A stretch of DNA of 64,000 nt from Lentisphaerota bacterium (GCA_017134815.1 CP071032.1:1116001-1180000); one strand, 5' to 3'. Positions 1 through 8,866 are shown, numbered from the stretch's first letter. The notes: generated from the letters alone by a model not told the origin. Translations and numbers: made by a program.

Positions 1-231
1 AGCTATCGCAATGCCGAATTCCTTAAGAATGAAGTACCAGGCGTCACTGTACCGGATTCCATAATGGAGCGCATGGCCGCGGTTGAAACCCGTGAAGAAC
101 AACGTGCTACCGGCATTCAGATTGCCCGTGAAGCTGTTGCCGAGCTGCGTAATAAAGTACAGGGAGTACAGGTAAGTGCGCCGTTTGGAAATGTTGACAG
201 CGCCATTGCCGTACTTAAAAATCAGCCTTGA
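1..231 (+). CDS. C-terminal end of a MetF-type methylenetetrahydrofolate reductase (partial)
   Basis: The window opens inside this gene: 76 codons in frame 1 run to a TGA at 229-231. The visible end (NAEFLKNEVPGVTVPD, then QIAREAVAELRNKVQGVQVSAP) matches the C-terminal part of the MetF TIM barrel. It is especially like the reductase half of bifunctional homocysteine S-methyltransferase/5,10-methylenetetrahydrofolate reductase proteins, which reduce methylene-THF to methyl-THF for methionine synthesis. Whether the methyltransferase half is present cannot be judged. No clear terminator follows: a run of eight T at 290-297 has no convincing stem before it. Confidence 0.8.
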   Translation, partial: SYRNAEFLKNEVPGVTVPDSIMERMAAVETREEQRATGIQIAREAVAELRNKVQGVQVSAPFGNVDSAIAVLKNQP

Positions 232-321
232 TTGCAGTTTACTTGAGAAACTAAGCTCTTGAAACTCATAATTTCTGGAAAGGCAGCGTTTTTTTTACAA
301 CAAAAAATGCTATGAGTCATA

Positions 322-439
322 TATGTCGCGACATAATATTGGTTTGAGGTCAATACCGGCCGAGTTATGTTATAAAAAGTGAGCTTGACCGTTTTCATCC
401 CGGTCAAATTAGAAAAATTATTCCCTGCCAGACAGGGAA
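322..439 (+). promoter_or_regulatory. Aminotransferase leader with three symmetric elements
   Basis: Three inverted repeats lie in order between the metF-like end and the aminotransferase start. The first is a perfect 14-bp palindrome TATGTCGCGACATA (322-335). The second has arms TTGACC (385-390) and GGTCAA (402-407) separated by 11 nt. The third has TTCCCTG (421-427) and CAGGGAA (433-439) around a 5-nt loop. A possible promoter, TTGAGG (344-349) - 16 nt - TATGTT (366-371), sits between the first two. The first two could be operators and the third a hairpin just upstream of the ribosome-binding site. The elements are seen directly; their function is inferred. Confidence 0.4.
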
Positions 440-459
440 ATTAACTCCAGGAGACGACG

Positions 460-1638
460 ATGAAAAACTTGCAGGAAACCAAAGGAACGATGGGTGGCCT
501 TACCCCGTCAGCAACTCTGGCAATCACCGCCGCCGCCAAAGCCTTGAAAGCCCAGGGCGTCGACGTATGCAGCATGTCAGCAGGCGAACCTGATTTTGAT
601 ACTCCGGAAGTCATCAAACAGGCCGCTATCCAGGCACTGCATGATGGAAAAACCGGTTATACTCCGGCCAGCGGCCTTCCCGAGTTGAAAAAAGCCATTG
701 CTGAAAAATTCCTTAAAGATAACGGCATTAAAACCACACCGGAACAGATTGTCATTGCTCCCGGCGCCAAGTTTTCTGTATTCACAGCCGTCGCTGCACT
801 ATGCGGCCCGGGCGATGAAGTAATCATTCCGGCTCCTTTCTGGCTGAGTTACACTGAAATGGTCAAAGCTGCGGGTGCAACCCCGGTAATTATTCAGACA
901 AAAGCAGAAAACAATTACGAAATTCTGCCGGAAGAGCTCGAAGCGGCCGTAACTGATAACACTCGACTGATGATTCTGACCACGCCGTCAAATCCGACCG
1001 GCGCAGTTTACCGCAAAGCTACCCTTGAAAAAATTGCTGAGATCGCAGTCAAAAATAATTTTATGGTCCTTGCCGACGAAATCTACGAAAAGCTGGTCTA
1101 TGATGCCGATAAACCGCACGTATCCATCGCTTCGCTGAATGATGAAATCAATGCTTTGACTATCACCGTCAACGGTTTCAGCAAGGCCTATGCCATGACC
1201 GGCTGGCGCCTCGGTTACCTGACCGCTCCGCTCTGGTTGACCAAAAAGATCAGTGCGTTCCAAAGTCATTCGACTTCTAACCCGACCACTTTTGCTCAGT
1301 ACGGTGGACTAAAAGCACTTGAAGCCGCTGATGCTGCAGTTGAAGAAATGCGTCAGGCTTTCGCGGTCCGTCGTGACCTTATTTACAGCTTGATCAGCGA
1401 AATTGACGGCATCTCCTGCATTCGCCCGCAAGGTGCTTTCTATATCCTCTGTGATATTTCAAGCTTCGGCCTCAGTGCCGCGGATTTCTGCAGTAAGCTG
1501 CTGGATGAAAAGAAAGTGGCCGCTATCCCTTGCGAAGCTTTCTCTGCTCCTGGCAACATTCGTTTGTCATACGCCTGCAGTGAAGAAAATATCCGTGAAG
1601 CTGTTGAACGCATAAAATCTTTCTGTGCTTCACTGTAA
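460..1638 (+). CDS. aspC: Pyridoxal-phosphate aspartate-family aminotransferase
   Basis: A 392-residue fold-type I (class I) aminotransferase, probably aspartate:2-oxoglutarate transamination in the cytosol. Related enzymes also use prephenate or aromatic substrates, so specificity is not certain. Seen: the SAGEPDFDTP substrate-loop motif near residue 41, NPTGA near 182, the DEIYE aspartate that binds the pyridoxal nitrogen, and the Schiff-base lysine K242 in SKAYAMTGWRLGY. Length is normal for the family. The ATG is preceded by a strong ribosome-binding site (AGGAGACGACG). It is a single-gene unit between the metF-like gene and the converging lnt gene. Confidence 0.9.
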   Translation: MKNLQETKGTMGGLTPSATLAITAAAKALKAQGVDVCSMSAGEPDFDTPEVIKQAAIQALHDGKTGYTPASGLPELKKAIAEKFLKDNGIKTTPEQIVIAPGAKFSVFTAVAALCGPGDEVIIPAPFWLSYTEMVKAAGATPVIIQTKAENNYEILPEELEAAVTDNTRLMILTTPSNPTGAVYRKATLEKIAEIAVKNNFMVLADEIYEKLVYDADKPHVSIASLNDEINALTITVNGFSKAYAMTGWRLGYLTAPLWLTKKISAFQSHSTSNPTTFAQYGGLKALEAADAAVEEMRQAFAVRRDLIYSLISEIDGISCIRPQGAFYILCDISSFGLSAADFCSKLLDEKKVAAIPCEAFSAPGNIRLSYACSEENIREAVERIKSFCASL

Positions 1639-1644
1639 TTTATG

Positions 1645-1665
1645 TGGGGGCTGTACAGGCCCCCA
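1645..1665. terminator. GC-rich hairpin after the aminotransferase
   Basis: Arms TGGGGGC (1645-1651) and GCCCCCA (1659-1665) enclose a 7-nt loop a few bases after the stop codon. There is no proper T-tract, so intrinsic termination is only plausible. Confidence 0.45.
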
Positions 1666-1774
1666 TCCTCCATATACTCTTCCCCCCGGCGAATGAGGGT
1701 GCCAGTGCAGCACTACGGCCGTACAGGCCGCTGTAACTGACCTGCAGCCAGCTTGAAATGCAAATAAGGCATTG

Positions 1775-1790
1775 AGGGAGCTGCCTCCCT
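1775..1790 (-). terminator. Possible terminator hairpin after lnt
   Basis: AGGGAG (1775-1780), loop CTGC, CTCCCT (1785-1790) lies immediately downstream of the lnt stop on the minus strand. The following transcript is only moderately T-rich (CAATGCCTTATTTGC), so the call is weak. Confidence 0.4.
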
Positions 1791-1795
1791 GATAC

Positions 1796-3592
1796 CTACT
1801 CAAATTTCTTAATTAAACTGACCTTACGCATTCTCCAGCTCCAGGCGGCATACAACAAGCCTCCAACTGAGGCAAGAATGCACAGCATCAGAAACAGGTC
1901 GCCGTTTCTCGCATAAAAGGTAAGCTCCGGATTAGCCGGTACCATAACCGGAATAATTCCGCTTCGGCGCCCCCGGATCTCTGGAGCAGGCACCTCTCTG
2001 CCGGTCACCGGGTCTTTTTTCTTGAAAAGACAGTCGGAAATATAACCGCTGGGTTGAATCAGGCAGCTCGCACTGTTATTGCCGCTGCGCAGCATCGGGA
2101 CTCCAGTTTCAACTGCCCTGAAAACAGCGTTTGCCAGATGCTGGTCAGGTTCAGAACTCTTCGGATACCAGGCATCGTTGGTTATTACCAGAATTAGATT
2201 TGCGCCCTTCAGCACCTCCCGTCTGGATATATAGGGAAATACATCCTCAAAACAAATACTGATACCTGCCAGTACACCGGGATGAATTGGCAGCGGCTGA
2301 TAACTGTTTCCGGCTGTAAGGTCACGATTCATGTCAATCATATTAATGATAAATCGTGGCAGGTATTTGCGGAAAGGAACATATTCACCAAAAGGTACCG
2401 GGTGTACCTTGTCATACTTGGCTTTGAAGCTGCCTTCCGCGTCAAACAGAAAAGCACTGTTTAAAGTGCCAGGCTCCCGGTTAACTCCTGGAGGCAGGTC
2501 TTCAAAGTCAATAGTACCAATAAGCAGCGGACATTTAGCGGCGGTGCTGAGCTGAAAAAGCTTGTAACGGTATTCAGAGCAGACAATTCCCTGTGCACGG
2601 TATGGGTAAGGCACTGCGGTTTCCGGCCAGATAATCACATCCGGTCGGGGCATGTGTTTGAGCAGTTTATATGATTGCTCCAGGTAGATATTCAAAGCTT
2701 CCTGCGCTTCAATATCACTTGCGTTGCGGCGCTGGGAAATATCTCCCTGCACCAGACCGGCATTAAATGAAATAAGATTCTTGCGCGCCTTCTGCATTTT
2801 TACAATCCGGCTGTTTCCGAAAACGACCAGGAGCATTAGCAAGAACAGCGAAAACATAAACGGCACCGGGCGTTTAAACTTACTGCCGCTGCGATAATTA
2901 TGGAGCGCATTCCATATCGCCATGGCAAAGGTGATGTTGACCAGACAGATAGTAAAACTCAATCCGTAAGTGCCGGTAACGGAACACATTTGAATCAACG
3001 GTAGATTCTGCCACTGAGTAGCTGACAGATAATTCCATGGCAGCATGTCAGAACGCAGCCATTCCATAACACACCACAAAGCAGACAATACCAGGGCCAG
3101 TACCAGTTCCCGCCATGGAGAGAAGTCGGTAAAACTTTCCGCACCTTGATAGCCTTTACGCAAAATGTCCAATGGATATATAATATTGCGCCGCAACACC
3201 GGGACAAACATTGCCCATACGGCATAAAAGCAGGCCATTACCGGAGCCAGCAGATAAGGAATAACCGGATCTATCTCAGACAGCCAGTGAAATGCCGGGA
3301 AAGACCAGCCTACTCCCCAAAGAAAACCACTCAATAAAGCTGCCGGCCAGCGCTGTTCTGAAGCAATGAGATATAAGGGTATTATAGCAAACCAGGCGGT
3401 AACGCCCCAGTTTAACGGCGGAAAAGCAGTGCTTAGCAGAGCACCGGAAGCAATAAGGCAAAGCATTTTTATAATCCGCCATAACCAGCTTACCCGATAA
3501 CACTCGTTACCCGGACGCTGCTTTTTCAGAACAGAAAAATCTTCCTCTGAACCTGCAGTGCGCGAATCAATTTTCTTATCTTTCGAATTCAT
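1796..3592 (-). CDS. lnt: Apolipoprotein N-acyltransferase
   Basis: Inner-membrane enzyme that adds the third acyl chain to the N-terminal cysteine of lipoproteins, the last step of lipoprotein maturation in Gram-negative cells. 598 residues from ATG 3592, chosen because GAGG lies 5-6 nt upstream; the ATG 15 nt further out has no ribosome-binding site. Multiple N-terminal membrane helices are followed by a nitrilase-fold periplasmic domain and a last C-terminal helix. The Glu-Lys-Cys triad is intact: E324 (WPETAVPYP), K395 (YDKVHPVPFGEYVP) and C447 (ISICFEDV). The spacing matches the E. coli enzyme closely. There is a hydrophilic N-terminal extension of about 35 residues. It diverges from nadB. 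Confidence 0.93.
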   Translation of the reverse strand: MNSKDKKIDSRTAGSEEDFSVLKKQRPGNECYRVSWLWRIIKMLCLIASGALLSTAFPPLNWGVTAWFAIIPLYLIASEQRWPAALLSGFLWGVGWSFPAFHWLSEIDPVIPYLLAPVMACFYAVWAMFVPVLRRNIIYPLDILRKGYQGAESFTDFSPWRELVLALVLSALWCVMEWLRSDMLPWNYLSATQWQNLPLIQMCSVTGTYGLSFTICLVNITFAMAIWNALHNYRSGSKFKRPVPFMFSLFLLMLLVVFGNSRIVKMQKARKNLISFNAGLVQGDISQRRNASDIEAQEALNIYLEQSYKLLKHMPRPDVIIWPETAVPYPYRAQGIVCSEYRYKLFQLSTAAKCPLLIGTIDFEDLPPGVNREPGTLNSAFLFDAEGSFKAKYDKVHPVPFGEYVPFRKYLPRFIINMIDMNRDLTAGNSYQPLPIHPGVLAGISICFEDVFPYISRREVLKGANLILVITNDAWYPKSSEPDQHLANAVFRAVETGVPMLRSGNNSASCLIQPSGYISDCLFKKKDPVTGREVPAPEIRGRRSGIIPVMVPANPELTFYARNGDLFLMLCILASVGGLLYAAWSWRMRKVSLIKKFE

Positions 3593-3791
3593 TTTATCCT
3601 CATTCATACGTTTAAAGTATCGTTTATTCTACCGTAAAAGCTGTTCATACAACATTATTCAAGTTCAATAAAATTGATTTTCATGCCAAATCATTGTAAT
3701 TTAGTGTGGATTTATGAGAAAATAAAGTCTATATTAGCGACTTTTAACAGATATGACCAATAATTAACGCCCTAAGAGGGACTAATCTAAA

Positions 3792-5441
3792 ATGAAAGTC
3801 AGTGACTGTTTAGAGTTTGACCACATAGTTATCGGCAGCGGACTTGCAGGACTGTCAACAGCTCTCCACCTGGCAAATTCAGGTGGAACTGTAGCCATAA
3901 TAACCAAACGCGCTGTGGACGAATGCAATACTAAATATGCACAAGGCGGCATAGCCTGTGTCATGGACGTAAAAAAAGATTCATTTGAAGATCACGTCAA
4001 GGACACGTTAAACGCCGGTGCCGGTATGTGCAAAGAAAATATCGTACGTAAAATTGTCGAAGCCGGACCGGGCGTTATTCAGGAACTCATTGATCAGGGT
4101 GCCCATTTCACTACCCGGGGCGAGCTTGGCGACAGCAAGCATAAAGATGAGTATGATCTTGGACGCGAAGGCGGACATACCAAACGCCGGGTCCTGCATT
4201 CCGGCGACATTACCGGCGAGGAAGTCGAACGGATTCTGGTTGAGTCATGCCTGACTAATGATAAAATAAGAATTTTTGAAAACCATATAGCCATTGACCT
4301 TATCGTGACCGGCAGAATCGGCTGGTCCGGTCCCAATCGCTGCCTCGGCATCTATGCCCTGGATTACCAGAGTAATACTGTCAAGACTTTTCGCGGCGCC
4401 ACCACAACCCTGGCGACCGGAGGAATCGGTAAAGTTTATCTTTATACAAGTAACCCTGACGTTGCCTGCGGAGGTGGCGTTGCGATGGCATACCGGGCCG
4501 GAGCCCGAATAGCTAATATGGAGTTTATTCAGTTCCATCCGACAATTCTGTACCATCCAAGTCTGCGCTCTTTTCTAATCAGTGAAACGGTACGCGGGGA
4601 AGGTGCTATTCTGAAGCGCCGAACTGAGAATGGCGATCTGGTGGAATTCATGCATAAATACCATCCCATGCAGAGCCTGGCACCGCGCGATGTTGTCGCC
4701 CGGGCTATTGATAATGAAATGAAACGTTCCGGAGAAGAGTGTGTTTATCTTGATATAACTCATCACTCTGAGGAGACGCTGCGTAAACGCTTCCCTAATA
4801 TTTTTGAAAAATGCCTCGAAATCGGGGTCAATATGGCCAAAGACCCGATTCCAGTGGTACCTGCCGCCCATTACTCTTGCGGCGGCATCAAAACCGGCGT
4901 TAATGGCGAAACTGAAATTCCCGGGCTTTATGCTGTTGGAGAAACCGCCTGCACCGGCCTGCATGGCGCTAATCGCCTGGCAAGCAACAGCCTGCTTGAA
5001 GCCCTGGTCGTGGCAAAGCTGTCAGCTGAACATATAAAAAATATTCTGGCTGAACTGAAAAAGTACGAGGCTCCCGACACAGTACCGGTCTGGACCTGCG
5101 GCAATGCCACTGATTCAGACGAGCTGGTTGTCATAGCTCATAACTGGGATGAAATTCGCCATTTCATGTGGGACTACGTCGGTATTTTCCGCACCAACAA
5201 ACGCCTTGAACGCGCTAAAGCCAGAATCAAACTGCTTCGCAAGGAGATTGAAAAATATTACTGGGACTTCCTGATCACACCCGACCTGATTGAACTTCGT
5301 AATATTGCCTCAACAGCAGAAATAATTATTGATTCGGCACTGGACAGAAAAGAAAGTCGCGGTCTGAATTACAATGCTGATTACCCTTATATTGATCCCG
5401 ACTTAGCTTGTGTAGATACCATAATTCAGCGGAAAATTTAG
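3792..5441 (+). CDS. nadB: L-aspartate oxidase
   Basis: FAD enzyme that oxidises L-aspartate to iminoaspartate for de novo NAD synthesis; under anoxic conditions fumarate can be the electron acceptor. 549 residues. Seen: N-terminal FAD dinucleotide motif GSGLAG, the KYAQGGIA loop, the HPT segment QFHPT near residue 250, the REA/RGEGA region, the HGANRLASNSLLEALV FAD motif near residue 394, and the helical C-terminal domain shared with succinate dehydrogenase flavoproteins. Start: ATG 3792 with AGAGGG upstream. One base separates it from the pcnB start, so the two are probably co-transcribed. No nadA or nadC is in this window. Confidence 0.95.
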   Translation: MKVSDCLEFDHIVIGSGLAGLSTALHLANSGGTVAIITKRAVDECNTKYAQGGIACVMDVKKDSFEDHVKDTLNAGAGMCKENIVRKIVEAGPGVIQELIDQGAHFTTRGELGDSKHKDEYDLGREGGHTKRRVLHSGDITGEEVERILVESCLTNDKIRIFENHIAIDLIVTGRIGWSGPNRCLGIYALDYQSNTVKTFRGATTTLATGGIGKVYLYTSNPDVACGGGVAMAYRAGARIANMEFIQFHPTILYHPSLRSFLISETVRGEGAILKRRTENGDLVEFMHKYHPMQSLAPRDVVARAIDNEMKRSGEECVYLDITHHSEETLRKRFPNIFEKCLEIGVNMAKDPIPVVPAAHYSCGGIKTGVNGETEIPGLYAVGETACTGLHGANRLASNSLLEALVVAKLSAEHIKNILAELKKYEAPDTVPVWTCGNATDSDELVVIAHNWDEIRHFMWDYVGIFRTNKRLERAKARIKLLRKEIEKYYWDFLITPDLIELRNIASTAEIIIDSALDRKESRGLNYNADYPYIDPDLACVDTIIQRKI

Positions 5442-5442
5442 T

Positions 5443-6102
5443 ATGACCGAAAAGTTGATCGTAGCCCCACATATTTATAAGGTTATTGAACGCCTGCAGA
5501 GTGCGGGTTTTGAAACTTATGTCGTAGGCGGGGCTATTCGGGACCTCATGCTGGGCAGACCGCCCAAGGACTATGATATTTCCACCGAAGCCACACCGGA
5601 GGAGGTCCGGCAGGTATTTGGAAAACGCAACGCCAGAATTATTGGCAAGCGCTTCAAACTGGTCCACCTGCGCTACTCTGGAGATTTGATTGAAATCAGT
5701 ACATTCAGGCGTACACCGGATGAAACTGGACAAATTCCCGGAAAACAACGCAAAAGCCCGATCCCTGAAAACATGATTTTCAGAGACAATGATTACGGCA
5801 CAGCTGAAGAAGACGCGTGGCGGCGGGATTTCACAGTTAATGCGCTGTTCTATGATCCAGTACATGATGACCTGATAGACTTTACCGGTTTCGGGATCGG
5901 TGACATGCATGAAGGGATTGTCAGGGCTATAGGCGATCCGCTGCTGCGCTTTGAAGAAGACCCGGTACGTATTCTTAGAGCACTGAAACTGGTGGGACAG
6001 TACAATTTCATTCCTGACCCCGAAACCCATAAAGTCATCTATTCCGCTTATCATGCATGCGGCCAACTCCAGGCTTTCACTGGAACTGGAAAAAATACTT
6101 AA
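5443..6102 (+). CDS. pcnB: Poly(A) polymerase / tRNA nucleotidyltransferase family, N-terminal part (frameshifted)
   Basis: Catalytic head of a class II nucleotidyltransferase. VVGGAIRDLMLGRPPKDYDISTEA holds the G-(S/G)-G motif and the metal-binding DYD. The GKRFKLVH segment and RRDFTVNALFYDP, EEDPVRILRALKL motifs resemble PcnB (which adds 3' poly(A) to RNA and promotes decay) rather than CCA-adding enzyme. The frame stops at 6102 after 219 residues. From about 6053 the homology continues in the next frame (+1), so the last ~16 residues here are probably out of frame. Either the gene is disrupted or the sequence lacks/has one extra base near 6045-6070. Confidence 0.8.
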   Translation: MTEKLIVAPHIYKVIERLQSAGFETYVVGGAIRDLMLGRPPKDYDISTEATPEEVRQVFGKRNARIIGKRFKLVHLRYSGDLIEISTFRRTPDETGQIPGKQRKSPIPENMIFRDNDYGTAEEDAWRRDFTVNALFYDPVHDDLIDFTGFGIGDMHEGIVRAIGDPLLRFEEDPVRILRALKLVGQYNFIPDPETHKVIYSAYHACGQLQAFTGTGKNT

Positions 6103-6667
6103 AGGCACTTACGGGCATAATATTTTTATAGCTTTCCACGATTACGGTTTTCTCGGCAGCTTTCTGCCGTTCCTTGAAACCCACTGGAACACTCCGCCAT
6201 GTTCCTATGCACTTGAACTCCTGGCGGGACGCAACGATAGAGTCCAGCGCGGCATTTACCGCGACAGCATATCGCTGGCCATGGCTGCATTGACACTGCC
6301 TTTCATTGAAGCCGAAATCGGCAAAGGCCACCGTGGAGAACTCTGGACTTCGTCCAAAGAGTCCAAATATAAAATTCGCCGACTGGTACTGGAAGTCTTT
6401 AAGCCACACAATATGATCAAACGCCTGACCAGCTCGGCCCAGCGAATATTGTCTATTCAGCCAAAACTCAGATTTACCGAAGCCCGTTCAAAATCTGTAA
6501 CCTCGCTGCAGGGATATACACATTCCAGAGAGCTGATGATGCTGCAGAATGAGCTGGTCTGGCAGGATGAAAATCTGTCCAGGCGCTGGCCGAAGTTCGT
6601 ATCACAGCGTAAACGCAAGAAGAAAAGATCAGGCAAAAAACATCGCAAACACGCGGTAAAACATTAA
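6053..6667 (+). CDS. pcnB: Poly(A) polymerase family, C-terminal part (frameshifted)
   Basis: Continues the preceding gene one base out of phase. It begins with a helix (RLSLELEKIL) that corresponds to the conserved RLxxELxKIL segment directly after the nucleotidyltransferase head, and ends with a strongly basic lysine/arginine tail typical of PcnB RNA-binding ends. Together the two frames would give about 407 residues, normal for PcnB. The ATG at 6053 has no ribosome-binding site, so independent translation is unlikely except by reinitiation. Five bases separate its stop from the pseudouridine synthase start. Confidence 0.7.
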   Translation: MHAANSRLSLELEKILKGTYGHNIFIAFHDYGFLGSFLPFLETHWNTPPCSYALELLAGRNDRVQRGIYRDSISLAMAALTLPFIEAEIGKGHRGELWTSSKESKYKIRRLVLEVFKPHNMIKRLTSSAQRILSIQPKLRFTEARSKSVTSLQGYTHSRELMMLQNELVWQDENLSRRWPKFVSQRKRKKKRSGKKHRKHAVKH

Positions 6668-6672
6668 TTTCC

Positions 6673-7779
6673 ATGAACAACGATCAAAAACTCCAGACAT
6701 GCAGGCGAGCCCTGCTTCCGTATGACATCAATGGCTTTGTTTATTTGAGCCGTAAAGAATCTGCCGGTCCGCAATTGCTTCGCTCTGACAACTCTGATTA
6801 CTCTTTGCTGCTTGCAGAAAAAGGAATGCTTGAAGAAGCCAGTGAGAACCTGCTGGACATGCACTTTGAAGAGAATTCCTGTAATATAAATTTATCCAGG
6901 ATTCAGATTGAATCAGGGGTTCCGGACGATATCATACGCTTAAGTCTGCAGGATGCCGTCAGCATGGTTGGTGACGGCCGTATACGGGACTTGTTTACCG
7001 GTTGTGCTTTGCTTCATGCTGACAGATTTAAACGAATCGAAATACAAACCGGTATTCTCTTTCAGGACGAACACTGTGTGGCGGTTAATAAACCGGCGGG
7101 ACTGCTGGTACACCGGACTGAATTGAGCCGGGACACAGACTACCTGCTGCAGCGAGTCAGAAACCAGACCGGGCAGAAGGTATTTCCAGTACATCGTCTC
7201 GACCGTCCCACTTCCGGTGTGACCTTGTTTGTATTCAGCAAGGACCTGGCCTCTGAATTTTCACGGGAATTCAGGGAGCGCAATGTAAAAAAAACCTACC
7301 TTGCCGTAGTTCGCGGCTGGACGGAAGACGCAGGCGTAATCGATTCTCCGCTCAAGACTAAAAACGGAACTTTTCAGGATGCTTTGACTTTGTATAAGAC
7401 CCTGGCCAGAACTGAGCTGCCGATTCCGGTAAGGCCTTATGAAACCGCCAGGTATTCGCTGGTTGAAGTGGACCTGAAAACCGGCAGGAATCACCAGATA
7501 AGACGCCATTTTGCACATTTACGCCACCCGCTGATTGGTGATACAAATCACGGCGACGGGGCCCATAATCGCATGTTTAAAGATAAATTCAACTGTAGTC
7601 GCCTGCTGCTGGCTGCAACTTGTCTCCAGTTGCAGCATCCGATCACCAGAAAACAACTTGATATCAAGGCGCCACTCGATCCGGAATTTAAAATACTGCT
7701 TCAAAAAACTGGACTTGCAAGCAACTCTAAATGCGGTAATGATGCAGACTGCAATTGCGAATCGGACCTGCATAAATAG
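6673..7779 (+). CDS. RluA-family pseudouridine synthase, TruC-like, with N-terminal extension
   Basis: Converts uridine to pseudouridine in structured RNA. Catalytic aspartate D177 lies in HRLDRPTSGVTLF, a signature closest to TruC (tRNA position 65). Other family motifs are VNKPAGLLVHRT near residue 138 and the RNHQIRRH motif near 275. TruC is usually about 250 residues. This protein has 368, with roughly 130 extra N-terminal residues that I do not recognise and that lack an obvious S4 domain. The last ~20 residues are rich in Cys and Asn/Asp (CGNDADCNCESD). It follows pcnB by 5 nt, so nadB-pcnB-this gene look like one transcript of NAD and RNA functions. Substrate is inferred only. Confidence 0.85.
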   Translation: MNNDQKLQTCRRALLPYDINGFVYLSRKESAGPQLLRSDNSDYSLLLAEKGMLEEASENLLDMHFEENSCNINLSRIQIESGVPDDIIRLSLQDAVSMVGDGRIRDLFTGCALLHADRFKRIEIQTGILFQDEHCVAVNKPAGLLVHRTELSRDTDYLLQRVRNQTGQKVFPVHRLDRPTSGVTLFVFSKDLASEFSREFRERNVKKTYLAVVRGWTEDAGVIDSPLKTKNGTFQDALTLYKTLARTELPIPVRPYETARYSLVEVDLKTGRNHQIRRHFAHLRHPLIGDTNHGDGAHNRMFKDKFNCSRLLLAATCLQLQHPITRKQLDIKAPLDPEFKILLQKTGLASNSKCGNDADCNCESDLHK

Positions 7780-7888
7780 TAAATACTTAGCGGTCCGGTT
7801 TTGTACTTAATAAAGTGCCTGTCTGAACTTAAGCCGGCAGTAACTTGACAGAAATATCACTTGCAGCGCTGGCCTCGGGATATTCCAA

Positions 7889-7916
7889 TTGATTTTTATC
7901 AAAACCGTGCTATACT
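7889..7916 (+). promoter_or_regulatory. Sigma-70-type promoter for the acyltransferase gene
   Basis: TTGATT (7889-7894), 16-nt spacer, TATACT (7911-7916), giving a leader of roughly 125 nt before the coding start. Confidence 0.65.
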
Positions 7917-8049
7917 AGTAGGCTGAAATATTTATATTAAAATTAAACTTGAAAATATAGAATAAGACATATATTTACTAACTAAGTAACTTTCGATCAG
8001 GAAACGCACTTCATTCATGTAACTTGATCTCGAAATGCAAGGGAGCCTT

Positions 8050-8862
8050 ATGCGAGTCGAAAATAATTTATTTACAAAAGACTCATACACGACACCGGAA
8101 AACACAAAACGCTGGCTGAGTGATCGTTTGTGTCTGGGTAATCGTTTTCACTTTTACCTGCGCAATTTCTTTATCTTTTTCCAGACCGGCAGGTGTGCCC
8201 GACGGCACCAGCTTGACGCTTTTAATCAGGTGCATTATTCAAATAAAAACTTCAAGCTGACTGAAGGGTGCGGCGGAAAAATCAATATAATCGGGCTCAA
8301 TAACCTTGACGCCACCAGCGGCAGTCCGGTCATTATGATGGGAAACCACATGAGCTTGCTTGAAACAGCTGTTTTTCACTCAATTATCCGCCCCCACCTT
8401 GATTTCACTTTTGTAATTAAAAAGTCGTTGCTGAAAATACCTTATTTCGGAGACATAATGCGTTCGCTTGAGGCCATACCGCTGACCAGAAGCAATCCGC
8501 GCGAAGACCTGAAAACCGTATTAAAAGAAGGCAAGCGCCTGCTTAAAGCAGGAAAATCTATTATCCTGTTTCCTCAAGGCACCCGCAGCGAAGATTTTTC
8601 TCCTGAAAAATTCAACAGCATCGGCATCAAACTTGCAAAGTCGGCAGGAGTGCCGGTTATTCCATTTGCTCTTAAAACTGATTTCCTTGCCAACGGCAAG
8701 TTTCTCCGTGATTTAGGGCCCATCCGCCGTGACCGCAAAATCTATTTCAAATTCGGCAAACCTTTCAAGATTGAAGGTAACGGCAGGGATGAGCTGCTGA
8801 AAGTTATTAAATTCATGGAAGAAAATATCAAGAAATGGCGCCAGCAGGAAACCGGCAATTAA
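8050..8862 (+). CDS. Lysophospholipid acyltransferase (PlsC-like)
   Basis: Likely transfers an acyl chain to a lysophospholipid such as 1-acylglycerol-3-phosphate at the inner membrane. 270 residues from ATG 8050. This start is preferred over ATG 8035 because AAGGGAG sits 4-5 nt before 8050 and would lie inside the longer reading frame. Motif I reads NHMSLLET (H100 to E105), so the usual HX4D is HX4E. Motif III is FPQGTRS, near residue 178, in place of FPEGTRS. The C-terminus is basic. The HX4E form is found in a PlsC subgroup as far as I recall, so activity is still expected. Substrate is not determined. Confidence 0.82.
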   Translation: MRVENNLFTKDSYTTPENTKRWLSDRLCLGNRFHFYLRNFFIFFQTGRCARRHQLDAFNQVHYSNKNFKLTEGCGGKINIIGLNNLDATSGSPVIMMGNHMSLLETAVFHSIIRPHLDFTFVIKKSLLKIPYFGDIMRSLEAIPLTRSNPREDLKTVLKEGKRLLKAGKSIILFPQGTRSEDFSPEKFNSIGIKLAKSAGVPVIPFALKTDFLANGKFLRDLGPIRRDRKIYFKFGKPFKIEGNGRDELLKVIKFMEENIKKWRQQETGN

Positions 8863-8866
8863 ATAA

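Noticed and set aside
6045-6102. Programmed +1 frameshift in pcnB at ACT-TAA (prfB-like)
   Set aside because: Homology already follows the second frame well before that stop, so the shift occurs upstream where no slippery codon is seen.
5326-6108. 260-codon open frame on the minus strand opposite nadB/pcnB
   Set aside because: Antisense to well-supported genes on the plus strand and without family resemblance; a shadow frame.
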